DNA of 64,000 bases from Bacteroidota bacterium (lineage in GTDB: Bacteria > Bacteroidota > Bacteroidia > Palsa-948): assembly GCA_016195025.1 (NCBI GenBank), contig JACQAL010000077.1, positions 1-64,000 of the forward strand, in the 5' to 3' direction. The number at the start of each line of letters is the position of its first letter. The first letter of the stretch is position 1. Positions 43,978 through 50,603 of the stretch are shown piece by piece. Made by a program: the position numbers and the translations under genes. The notes under the pieces were generated by a model, which was not told the origin of the DNA, searched no databases, and worked only from the letters and a program-made list of their open reading frames with translations.

Positions 43978-44012
43978 GCTTTTTTTCACTAAAAACAAGG
44001 TTTCTGTGATTT
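43978..44012. repeat. 35-bp direct repeat, left copy
   Basis: Begins gcttttttt and ends ctgtgattt. An identical copy lies at 44439-44473, so the two bracket the first tandem array. Confidence 0.9.
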
Positions 44013-44459
44013 CTCAGCACTGAGAAATAATTTCTCAGCATCGCGGAATGCTTTCTCAGCACTGGGGAACCATTTCTCAGCATCGCGGAATGCTTCCCCA
44101 GCATCGCGGAATGCTTTCTCAGCATCGCGGAATGCTTCCCCAGCATCGCGGAATGCTTTCTCAGCATCGCGGAACGATTTCTCAGCATCGCGGAATGCTT
44201 CCCCAGCATCGCGGAACGATTTCTCAGCATCGCGGAATGATTCCCCATTATCGCGGAATTCTTCCCCGGCATCGCGGAACGATTCCCCAGCATCGCGGAA
44301 TGCTTCCCCGGCATCGCGGAACGATTTCTCAGCATCGCGGAATGATTCCCCATTATCGCGGAATTCTTCCCCGGCATCGCGGAACGATTCCCCAGCATCG
44401 CGGAACGATTCCCCAGCATCGCGGAATGCTGGGGAAGTGCTTTTTTTCACTAAAAACAA
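43989..44459 (-). CDS. Possible heptad-repeat protein (FRDAGE/FRDAEK), doubtful
   Basis: A 156-codon minus-strand frame starting at TTG within the right 35-bp direct repeat and ending in the left one. Each 21-bp unit gives one heptapeptide, mostly SFRDAGE or AFRDAEK. Phe and Ala are three apart, as the a and d positions of a coiled coil would be, and the diverged last units keep AEK (WFPSAEK, LFLSAEK). Against it: the DNA unit lacks stop codons in all frames, there is no promoter, and the start is TTG. It is more likely non-coding. Confidence 0.2.
   Translation of the reverse strand: MFLVKKSTSPAFRDAGESFRDAGESFRDAGEEFRDNGESFRDAEKSFRDAGEAFRDAGESFRDAGEEFRDNGESFRDAEKSFRDAGEAFRDAEKSFRDAEKAFRDAGEAFRDAEKAFRDAGEAFRDAEKWFPSAEKAFRDAEKLFLSAEKSQKPCF
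44010..44429. repeat. Tandem array 1: 20 units of a 21-bp repeat
   Basis: The unit is tttctcagcatcgcggaatgc or its variant ttccccagcatcgcggaatgc. All 20 units keep exact 21-bp phase without an indel. Unit types alternate irregularly; a four-unit block near 44199-44282 recurs at 44304-44387, so segmental duplication has occurred. AGCAT and ATGCT within each unit can pair around CGCGGA; the last unit makes a 9-bp hairpin, CCCCAGCAT/ATGCTGGGG. Confidence 0.95.
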
Positions 44460-44473
44460 GGTTTCTGTGATTT
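44439..44473. repeat. 35-bp direct repeat, right copy
   Basis: Identical to 43978-44012. It separates array 1 from array 2. Confidence 0.9.
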
Positions 44474-44479
44474 AGTGAC

Positions 44480-44668
44480 GGGACTAAATGATTTAGTCCT
44501 TGGACTGAATGGCTTAGTCCATGGATTAAATGACTCAATCTCTGGACTGAATTGCTGAGTCCTTTGATTAAATGATTCAGTCCATGCAATGAATCCTTTA
44601 TTCGGTGGACTGAACGGTTTAATCCATTAAATCAATGACTCAGTCCGGATACTGAATGATTTAGTCCC
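44480..44668. repeat. Tandem array 2: 9 units of a 21-bp palindromic repeat
   Basis: Units such as ggactaaatgatttagtcc plus two bases: the first is a perfect palindrome with 9-bp arms and one central base. The other eight diverge by several substitutions but keep the 21-bp phase and partial palindromy. Sequence unrelated to array 1 despite the same period. Confidence 0.9.
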
Positions 44669-44703
44669 AGTCCGCGCTAAGCTCCTGCTTAGTGCGGGAG
44701 AGA
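44667..44703. repeat. Right framing hairpin element
   Basis: cgcgctaag (44673-44681) pairs with cttagtgcg (44688-44696), loop ctcctg. The same element recurs at 45674-45707. Confidence 0.85.
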
Positions 44704-44725
44704 AATAATTTTAAGTTTTATTTTG

Positions 44726-44733
44726 TATCTTTG
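44726..44733 (+). promoter_or_regulatory. -7 element TATCTTTG upstream of the toxin-antitoxin operon
   Basis: Matches TAnnTTTG, 17 bases before the antitoxin ATG. Confidence 0.5.
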
Positions 44734-44750
44734 TTTTAAATTCTTTTACA

Positions 44751-44984
44751 ATGACAACCACAGCCATCCGCAAAAAAGTGCATCAATATGTTGATGAAGC
44801 GGAAGAAAATGTTTTGGAAGTAATTTATAAAATGCTCAAACTTTATTCTGGCGATGAGAGTGAAAGCTTAATGTCGGATGAGCAAAAAAAAGAAATGGAC
44901 AGGCGCAGCAAACTTTTCCGCCAGGGAAAGTTAAAAACATCTTCGTGGGAAGAAGTGAAACAGAGAACCCGCGCAGGAAGGTAA
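44751..44984 (+). CDS. Antitoxin of a RelE/ParE-type addiction module
   Basis: A 77-residue protein of the type found before ParE/RelE toxins in Bacteroidota: a helical N-terminus (RKKVHQYVDEAEENVLEVIYKML), a Glu-rich middle, and a basic end SWEEVKQRTRAGR with the WEEV motif common in such antitoxins. It should bind and neutralise the toxin encoded one base after its stop, and repress the operon through its promoter. No DNA-binding domain is clear. Confidence 0.78.
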   Translation: MTTTAIRKKVHQYVDEAEENVLEVIYKMLKLYSGDESESLMSDEQKKEMDRRSKLFRQGKLKTSSWEEVKQRTRAGR

Positions 44985-44985
44985 G

Positions 44986-45330
44986 ATGTATCATCTTTTT
45001 ATTACTGAAAAAGCAGAAGACGAATACTCCAATGCATATTGGTATTACGAAGAAAAACAAATTGGGCTTGGTGTATCATTTGAGAATGAGGCAGACCAAT
45101 TGCTCAAGACAATAAAAAAGAATCCATTTCTTTTCCAGCGCAAGTATAAAAAGTTCAGGGAAGTATTGCTTAACAGGTTTCCGTTTCTTATCGTATATGA
45201 AATTGTAAAAGACAAAATAGTTATTCATTCTTTCTTTCACACAAGCAGAAATCCTAAGAAGAAATATAAACAAACTCCAATCGTATCAACGCTCAACGAG
45301 CCCATGGAGCCATACGGCAAGAAAAAATAA
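44986..45330 (+). CDS. RelE/ParE-family toxin
   Basis: A 114-residue toxin. LFITEKAEDEYSNAYWYYEEKQIGLGVSF is the N-terminal helical hairpin, followed by FLFQRKYKKFREVLLNRFPFLIVYEI, the beta-sheet with conserved Arg and Tyr residues, and VIHSFFHTSRNPKKK. This pattern is closer to ParE (gyrase poison) than to ribosome-dependent RelE, but the target cannot be fixed. A C-terminal tail of about 20 residues extends past the usual end. Confidence 0.85.
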   Translation: MYHLFITEKAEDEYSNAYWYYEEKQIGLGVSFENEADQLLKTIKKNPFLFQRKYKKFREVLLNRFPFLIVYEIVKDKIVIHSFFHTSRNPKKKYKQTPIVSTLNEPMEPYGKKK

Positions 45331-45331
45331 G

Positions 45332-45532
45332 ATGGCAAAAGTGAAAGTAAATAGTAAAGGAAAAATTCTTGAGATTGAAAAGGACGGCAAGAAACATGAT
45401 TTTGAAATCAAAAAAGTTTCTGAGCGTTTATCTATAAAAATTAACACTTATGAAAAAGAAAACTTCCGGCAAAGAAAAAAATCTCACTCAGATGGAAATG
45501 GCAGAAATACTTGTGAGCGTATTAGGAATTGA
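45332..45532 (+). CDS. Small hypothetical protein after the toxin
   Basis: A 66-codon frame starting two bases after the toxin stop. The first 41 residues (VKVNSKGKILEIEKDGKKHDFEIKKVSERL) look like a small beta-hairpin domain. The rest, RQRKKSHSDGNGRNTCERIRN, overlaps the next frame for 83 bp and looks non-native. Either a short protein with a read-out tail or the N-terminal part of a gene split by a frameshift. Confidence 0.4.
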   Translation: MAKVKVNSKGKILEIEKDGKKHDFEIKKVSERLSIKINTYEKENFRQRKKSHSDGNGRNTCERIRN

Positions 45533-45650
45533 AAAAACAGAAAAGCTCCTTGCGTTTATGAAAAAGCGCAACTTAAAATCAATAAACTTTGGCGAACTAC
45601 ATGAGCATATCCTCAAGAGGAGGAAAAACTCTGCCTCCTCACAAACTTGA
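45450..45650 (+). CDS. Small hypothetical helical protein, overlapping the previous frame
   Basis: A 66-codon frame with a lysine-rich start, then LTQMEMAEILVSVLGIEKTEKLLAFMKKRNLK, which is plausible helical protein. It overlaps the preceding frame by 83 bp in another phase. Could be translated by coupling or be the downstream half of a frameshifted gene. Confidence 0.45.
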   Translation: MKKKTSGKEKNLTQMEMAEILVSVLGIEKTEKLLAFMKKRNLKSINFGELHEHILKRRKNSASSQT

Positions 45651-45657
45651 TTCCTTT

Positions 45658-45707
45658 TACCGCACTTCTAATTCCCAGTACGCGCTAAGTTCTGCTTAGT
45701 GCGGTAG
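45658..45707. repeat. Hairpin element, third copy, with alternative stems
   Basis: cgcgctaag (45681-45689) pairs with cttagtgcg (45695-45703). In addition taccgcact (45658-45666) pairs perfectly with agtgcggta (45698-45706), so two mutually exclusive hairpins are possible. It lies downstream of the toxin-antitoxin region. Confidence 0.8.
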
Positions 45708-45815
45708 TAAATTGCTCCAAGACCTAAAGCAAGTTTCTTTTTCCATTTACTCTCTTCCCTCGTTTATTATACTTACATTACCAAAAATCAAATAAATCTT
45801 TTAATCAAAAAATCA

Positions 45816-46013
45816 ATGAACAATTTATTTTCAGTCGTTTCAATTCTATCGGCATTCGCATGGGGGCTTGGATATTTCCATTATCACGAAGGGCGCTTCA
45901 TCCATATTTTTCTTGTAATGGCAATTCTTACTGCATCTGTAAGAATTATTCAGGAAATATATTATATGAAAAGACGGTTTGCAAAACGCGCTTTGGTGAA
46001 AGCAGCCAGGTAA
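45816..46013 (+). CDS. Small membrane protein, DUF5670/Lmo0937-like
   Basis: A 65-residue protein with two hydrophobic segments (LFSVVSILSAFAWGLGYF and IHIFLVMAILTASVRII) and a basic end RRFAKRALVKAAR. The spacing and the HIFLVMAIL part recall the small Lmo0937 family of stress-linked membrane proteins. Function unknown. Confidence 0.6.
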   Translation: MNNLFSVVSILSAFAWGLGYFHYHEGRFIHIFLVMAILTASVRIIQEIYYMKRRFAKRALVKAAR

Positions 46014-46025
46014 TTTTTAAAAGCA

Positions 46026-46418
46026 ATGAGATTAGAGTTTATAAAAAATATAAACGGCTATGATGAGCATGCTATCCGGCTTTCGGATTTTAACTCTTCG
46101 CAGGCAGTAATGTTTTTTGGAATCATCAACCGCATGGTAAGGCATTCCGATTCTCCCATTGACTTAAGTTCCCTTGGTTTTATTCACCCGGTAAATTGTA
46201 ATCTCATCTTGCGCTCTTCTGCAGATGACGCAGGAATATCCACGGCAGATAATGTAAATTTTTTTTGCGACCTCACCGCAAAAACATACAAGACGATCGA
46301 AGGATTAGTGGAACCGTTTTGCAGGAAAGAATCAAAAGGATACCAATGGCTGTATGATATTGATACGCCAATTGGTTTTTTATTCTCTTCCGGAAAAGAT
46401 ATGCCAGCAGAAAAATGA
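46026..46418 (+). CDS. Hypothetical protein
   Basis: A 130-residue soluble protein, not recognised. Mixed helix/strand content (VMFFGIINRMVRHSDSPIDLSS, FCDLTAKTYKTIEGLVEPFC). It contains three Cys. It follows the small membrane protein by 12 bp and precedes the divergent cold-shock protein, all in one direction, so these may form an operon of stress proteins. Confidence 0.55.
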   Translation: MRLEFIKNINGYDEHAIRLSDFNSSQAVMFFGIINRMVRHSDSPIDLSSLGFIHPVNCNLILRSSADDAGISTADNVNFFCDLTAKTYKTIEGLVEPFCRKESKGYQWLYDIDTPIGFLFSSGKDMPAEK

Positions 46419-46439
46419 AACATAATTAAAATATAAAAA

Positions 46440-46652
46440 ATGAAAAAAGGAAAACTGAAATTCTATAACCGCTTTAAAGGGTTCGGGCTGATTACCGATT
46501 TTGAAACAGGCGCTGAGTATAATGTGAGCCCTTCCGGAATAGGAGATAGTAGTATAAAAGATGGCGACAATGTTATTTTTGAAGTTACCGAAGGAAGGAA
46601 CGGGCAGAACGCAGTAGAAATACGGCCCGATGTTTTCACGCTGAATACATAG
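46440..46652 (+). CDS. Divergent cold-shock-domain protein
   Basis: A 70-residue protein aligning over its length with the canonical CspA 86 bp downstream: GKLKFYNRFKGFGLITDFETG corresponds to TVKFYNEAKGFGFIKRENG. RNP1 is partly kept (KGFGLI), but RNP2, normally VFVH, reads YNVS, so the key aromatic and His are lost. Nucleic-acid binding is likely altered or absent. It carries an 8-residue C-terminal extension. Confidence 0.7.
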   Translation: MKKGKLKFYNRFKGFGLITDFETGAEYNVSPSGIGDSSIKDGDNVIFEVTEGRNGQNAVEIRPDVFTLNT

Positions 46653-46696
46653 TTGCCTATTGGGCATCTTAAAATACCTGTTCACAATTTATGTTG

Positions 46697-46704
46697 TATA
46701 TTTG
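46697..46704 (+). promoter_or_regulatory. -7 element TATATTTG upstream of cspA
   Basis: Matches TAnnTTTG, 33 bases before the ATG. Confidence 0.5.
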
Positions 46705-46737
46705 CCCATTAATTATTAATCGCTAAAATTTATTTTT

Positions 46738-46926
46738 ATGGAAAAAGGAACAGTAAAGTTTTACAATGAAGCAAAAGGTTTTGGCTTCATTAAAAGAGAA
46801 AATGGACAAGATATATTTGTTCACTCTTCAGGCATCATAGATAAAATCCACGAGAACGACAATGTAACGTTTGAAGTTGCCGAAGGCAAGAAAGGACCCA
46901 ACGCAGTGAATGTAAAACTGGCGTAG
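46738..46926 (+). CDS. cspA: Cold-shock protein
   Basis: A 62-residue single cold-shock domain: GTVKFYNEAKGFGFIKRENG contains RNP1, and DIFVHSSGI contains RNP2. It binds single-stranded RNA or DNA. The size is slightly below the 65-70 usual. It has its own -7 element separate from the divergent paralogue. Confidence 0.95.
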   Translation: MEKGTVKFYNEAKGFGFIKRENGQDIFVHSSGIIDKIHENDNVTFEVAEGKKGPNAVNVKLA

Positions 46927-46948
46927 GTCAATACTGCCGTTATGCAAA

Positions 46949-47317
46949 ATGAAAATAGAGACCAGTACCGCAGAGGTTTTCTTAAAGGAAGAAAACCTGA
47001 TTGTGGTAAAGTACAAGCCCGATGCTAAAGTTGAGATGAAAGATATGCTTGCCATTCACACGGCTGAAAAAAAACTTTCCGGCAAAAAACACCTGGCGCT
47101 TTTAGACGCGCGCGGTTTCATCAGCGTATCGGAGGAGGCGAGAAAATTCGGAGCATCCGAAACGCCCAAACAGTACAGGGCAGCAGCGGCACTTCTGGTT
47201 GATTCTCTTGGCGTGAAGATGCTTGGAAATTTCTATCTCAGGTTCAACAAGCCGAAAGTTCCCACCAAAATGTTTTCAAACGAGAAGAAAGCAATTGCCT
47301 GGCTCAAGAGCAAGTAA
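46949..47317 (+). CDS. SpoIIAA-like/STAS-fold protein (DUF7793-like)
   Basis: A 122-residue protein. The pattern of an early beta strand (NLIVVKYKPDAKVEM), a helix, KHLALLDARGF, and a helix starting ASETPKQYRAAAALLVDSLGVKMLGN resembles the SpoIIAA-like fold seen in Bacteroidota proteins labelled STAS/SEC14-like or DUF7793. No phosphorylatable Ser at the STAS position is evident. Function unknown. Confidence 0.55.
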   Translation: MKIETSTAEVFLKEENLIVVKYKPDAKVEMKDMLAIHTAEKKLSGKKHLALLDARGFISVSEEARKFGASETPKQYRAAAALLVDSLGVKMLGNFYLRFNKPKVPTKMFSNEKKAIAWLKSK

Positions 47318-47424
47318 GATTTCTTTTTCAGAAATTAATTTTTGTTTCTCTCTGCCGTTGCCTGAAAACTATTTTCCTCTTGCATTGTTATTAAGTTACC
47401 TTTACGAAATTAACCACATATACT

Positions 47425-47691
47425 ATGGCTCTGAATAATATTAAACGAAATCACACGCGCGGAGGAAACAGGGGAAGACCGCCCACAAAACCCGCAGTAT
47501 TAAAAGACGGATTTTACTTTGAAGTTCGCAACCGCGCCACTGACCCGGGTTCGGGAATAAAAATATGGAAAGCCACCCATGAAGAAATGCTGGAAGCAGC
47601 CGAACAATACCGTAAAACCAAACTGGTAATTATTCTTGGCGCTTACAAAAACGGTGCTCCTGTCGCAGAGAAAAGGAAAAAGGCGGCTTAG
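47425..47691 (+). CDS. Hypothetical basic protein with AT-hook-like motif
   Basis: An 88-residue protein. RGGNRGRPPTKP near residue 12 contains the GRP core of AT hooks, which bind the minor groove of AT-rich DNA. The rest is a small mixed domain (DGFYFEVRNRATDPGSGIKIW) ending KRKKAA. DNA binding is a guess. Confidence 0.5.
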   Translation: MALNNIKRNHTRGGNRGRPPTKPAVLKDGFYFEVRNRATDPGSGIKIWKATHEEMLEAAEQYRKTKLVIILGAYKNGAPVAEKRKKAA

Positions 47692-47814
47692 ATTTATTTT
47701 TGCATTTTTATCTCTAAAGGTTCGTTTTGCTTTGTGTAAATATTTTTACAAGTATTTTTTTTCAATCATTATTTTGTTTACCTTACTGTAACTTTAAACT
47801 AAAAATAATTTTTT

Positions 47815-48891
47815 ATGCAGACAATACAATTCGAAAGAGATAAATCGCAGTTCATGTCCACTCTCCGGAAAAATGTAAATGAATATTTTAAATCAAAAGG
47901 AATATCTACAAAAGGAAACTGGAAAACAGTTCTCAAAACAGCAGCAATGCTCGCCATTTATCTTACTCCATTTATTTTAATGTTCACAGTAAATATGTTT
48001 GGATGGATGATTTTTCCGCTCGCGGTGATTATGGGAATCGGAATGGCAGGAACCGGAATGGCAGTGATGCACGATGGGCTTCACGGCTCTTCTTCAAAAA
48101 AGAACTGGCTGAATAATTTATCCGGCAGCACCATTTATATGCTGGGCTCCACTTCCATAAATTGGAAAGTGCAGCACAACATGCTTCATCACACATTTAC
48201 AAACATTCATGAAATGGATGAAGACATTGAATCAAAATCAGCCCTGCGTTTATCGGTGCATGCACCATTGAAAAAAATTCATCGTTACCAATACATCTAC
48301 GCTTTTTTTCTTTACAGCTTAATGATTGTGCGAAAACTTGTAAATGATTTTGCCCAGTTTGCCCGGTACCGAAGGCAAGGATTCATACAGCAGCAAAATG
48401 CGAAACCGAAATTGGAATATGCAAAACTCATCAGCTCAAAACTTATTTTCTTTTTCACTGCAATTGGTCTGCCGCTTTTATTTTCCGGCTTCGCTTGGTG
48501 GCTGGTCATTCTCGGGTTCATCACCATGCTTTGCACAGGCGGATTTATTATGGCAATAGTTTTTCAAATGGCGCATGTGGTGGAAGCAACGGAGCAGCCG
48601 CTTCCGACTTCCGAAGGAAACATGGAAAACGAATGGGCTATTCACCAGTTGATGACTACTTCAAACTTTTCCAGAAATAGTTCCGTGCTGAATTGGTTTC
48701 TCGGAGGATTAAATTTTCAGATTGAACACCATTTGTTTCCGAACATCTGCCATATTCATTACCGGAAAATTTCTTACATCGTGGAGCGCACTGCGCTGGA
48801 ATTTGGTCTTCCTTATAATATGATACCGTCTTTTGCAGGCGCCATTGCTTCCCATACGCGCATGTTGAAAATGCTCGGAAGAAAAAAATAA
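47815..48891 (+). CDS. Fatty acid desaturase (membrane di-iron)
   Basis: A 358-residue inner-membrane enzyme with the three His boxes: HDGLHG at about 82, HNMLHH at about 121 and QIEHHLFP at about 303, plus about four membrane helices. The QIEHH third box resembles front-end (delta-5/6 type) or acyl-lipid desaturases without the cytochrome b5 domain. The likely effect is on membrane fluidity; the position next to cold-shock proteins fits. Confidence 0.9.
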   Translation: MQTIQFERDKSQFMSTLRKNVNEYFKSKGISTKGNWKTVLKTAAMLAIYLTPFILMFTVNMFGWMIFPLAVIMGIGMAGTGMAVMHDGLHGSSSKKNWLNNLSGSTIYMLGSTSINWKVQHNMLHHTFTNIHEMDEDIESKSALRLSVHAPLKKIHRYQYIYAFFLYSLMIVRKLVNDFAQFARYRRQGFIQQQNAKPKLEYAKLISSKLIFFFTAIGLPLLFSGFAWWLVILGFITMLCTGGFIMAIVFQMAHVVEATEQPLPTSEGNMENEWAIHQLMTTSNFSRNSSVLNWFLGGLNFQIEHHLFPNICHIHYRKISYIVERTALEFGLPYNMIPSFAGAIASHTRMLKMLGRKK

Positions 48892-48915
48892 TTTCTCCTG
48901 CGTGGATAATAAGAG

Positions 48916-48923
48916 TATCTTTG
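48916..48923 (+). promoter_or_regulatory. -7 element TATCTTTG, possible helicase promoter
   Basis: Matches TAnnTTTG but lies 238 bases before the helicase ATG; if used it gives a long leader containing two hairpins. Confidence 0.35.
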
Positions 48924-48943
48924 CTTGCTTTCTTTGAAGATTG

Positions 48944-48962
48944 TCCGTAGGAGTCCTACGGA
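48944..48962. repeat. Perfect hairpin TCCGTAGGA-G-TCCTACGGA
   Basis: 9-bp arms 48944-48952 and 48954-48962 around a single central base. A palindromic intergenic element, or a terminator for the desaturase gene without a good T-run. Confidence 0.7.
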
Positions 48963-49035
48963 GCGGATTTTTCCCAATCTCTTGTGTTCCTCCCTGACAA
49001 AGTAGTTCACATTACAATTTTCTTGAAAAGTTTGG

Positions 49036-49119
49036 TTCGGATAACGAATCATCTACGAATTTTCGAATAACAACTCTTTGTATTCATTCGCAGATTCGAA
49101 TTCAATTCGCTATCCGTAC
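49036..49119. repeat. Dispersed inverted repeat, TTCGGATAACGAATC family, copy 3
   Basis: The left end ttcggataacgaatc and the right end ttcaattcgctatccgtac, with inner tacgaatttt and attcgcagattcg. Same family as 13470-13552 and 32417-32477. It lies just upstream of the helicase gene. Confidence 0.75.
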
Positions 49120-49160
49120 AATAAAAAAGTTTAATATGAACAATAAACAAAAAACAAAAA

Positions 49161-50573
49161 ATGACATTTGAAAATTTGAATCTCATCCCGCAAATCCTTC
49201 ATGCGCTGAAGGCAAAGGGATACACCGTGCCCACTGCCATCCAGCACAAAGCAATTCCGCATATACTGGAAGGAAAAGATATTTTCGGCTCGGCACAAAC
49301 AGGAACAGGAAAGACAGCAGCATTTGCAGTTCCCATTCTTCAGCAACTTTATTTAAGCAAAGAAAAAAATCAGCGCGGAATAAAAACTCTCATTCTCGCT
49401 CCCACGCGCGAACTTGCGCAGCAAATCAGCGATAGCTTTCGTGATTACGGAAAAGGATTGCACCTGCGCCATACTGTAATTTACGGAGGAGTGAGCCAGC
49501 GCCCGCAAACCGAAGCGCTACGCTCGGGAGTTGATATTGTGATTGCAACCCCGGGACGATTGCTCGATTTAATGAATCAGGGCTACGTGCGCCTTGACCT
49601 TGTAAAATTTTTCGTGCTCGATGAAGTGGATAGAATGCTCGATATGGGTTTCATCAACGATATCAAAAAAATAATTACAAAACTCCCGCAGAAAAAACAA
49701 ACATTATTTTTCTCTGCCACGCTTCCTGCGGAAATAAAAAAACTTGCCGATGGTCTTTTGCATCAGCCGGTAACTGTGCAAACCGATCCTGTATCTTCCA
49801 CCGCGGTAAATGTGAAACAGTTTGTTTATTTCGTTCCGAAAGAACAAAAGAAACCGCTGCTCACAACCATTCTCGCCAAAGAACCGCAGCATCACACGCT
49901 TATTTTCACGCGTACAAAACGCGGAGCCGACCGTTTGGTGAAAAATCTTTTGGCAGATGGAATGAGAGCCGAATCCATTCACGGAGATAAATCACAGGGC
50001 GCAAGGCAAAGAGCATTACAGCAATTCAAGACAAGAAAAATAAATCTGCTCGTTGCAACTGATGTGGCTTCGCGCGGATTGGATATTACAGACATCACGC
50101 ACGTAATTAATTTTGATTTGCCCGAAGAAGCCGAAGTATATGTGCACCGCATTGGCAGAACGGGCAGGGCAGGAGCAACAGGAACAGCAATTTCTTTTTG
50201 CGCGCACGATGAACGTTATTTGATGAAAGACATCAATAAATTATCCGGAAATAAAATTGAAACGCTGCATACTCCTAAACTGGAAATATCTCACAGCCCG
50301 CAGAAGGTTTATTCTACATCCGTCCATCATACTTCTTATACTCACGAAAAGCCGGAACATTCTCATAGCAGCCATTCTCATGGTCAGAGAAGCCATCATC
50401 CGAAAGAAAAAATACATTCTCATAACGAAGATTCACAACACAGCACTCATCAGAAAGAAGGAGTGCATTCATCCGGTGAAAACAATCATGAGAAAAAGAA
50501 ATTCTTCCGTCCAAGAAAAAAGAAATGGCATAACAAGTGGCAGGGAAAGCGCAGCAGCCACGCACCACGTTAG
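49161..50573 (+). CDS. DEAD-box ATP-dependent RNA helicase, RhlE type
   Basis: A 470-residue helicase. Q motif GYTVPTAIQHKAIPHIL, motif I AQTGTGKT, Ia PTRELAQQ, GG/TPGRLLD, motif II DEVD (in place of DEAD), III SAT, and VI HRIGRTGRAG. The core ends at about 375. The remaining 95 residues are a low-complexity tail with about 17 His and many Ser, then a basic KKKFFRPRKKKW cluster, likely for RNA contact. Role in RNA unwinding at low temperature or ribosome assembly is typical for the family. Confidence 0.93.
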   Translation: MTFENLNLIPQILHALKAKGYTVPTAIQHKAIPHILEGKDIFGSAQTGTGKTAAFAVPILQQLYLSKEKNQRGIKTLILAPTRELAQQISDSFRDYGKGLHLRHTVIYGGVSQRPQTEALRSGVDIVIATPGRLLDLMNQGYVRLDLVKFFVLDEVDRMLDMGFINDIKKIITKLPQKKQTLFFSATLPAEIKKLADGLLHQPVTVQTDPVSSTAVNVKQFVYFVPKEQKKPLLTTILAKEPQHHTLIFTRTKRGADRLVKNLLADGMRAESIHGDKSQGARQRALQQFKTRKINLLVATDVASRGLDITDITHVINFDLPEEAEVYVHRIGRTGRAGATGTAISFCAHDERYLMKDINKLSGNKIETLHTPKLEISHSPQKVYSTSVHHTSYTHEKPEHSHSSHSHGQRSHHPKEKIHSHNEDSQHSTHQKEGVHSSGENNHEKKKFFRPRKKKWHNKWQGKRSSHAPR

Positions 50574-50603
50574 GAGGAAAACAAATTTTTATCTTTATCT
50601 TCC

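Noticed and set aside
44048-44470. Plus-strand 140-codon frame with QHRGML repeats
   Set aside because: A product of a repeat unit that lacks stop codons; the composition is implausible and no start signals are seen.
43989-44668. CRISPR array
   Set aside because: Units are contiguous 21-mers with no spacers of unique sequence, and no cas genes are nearby.
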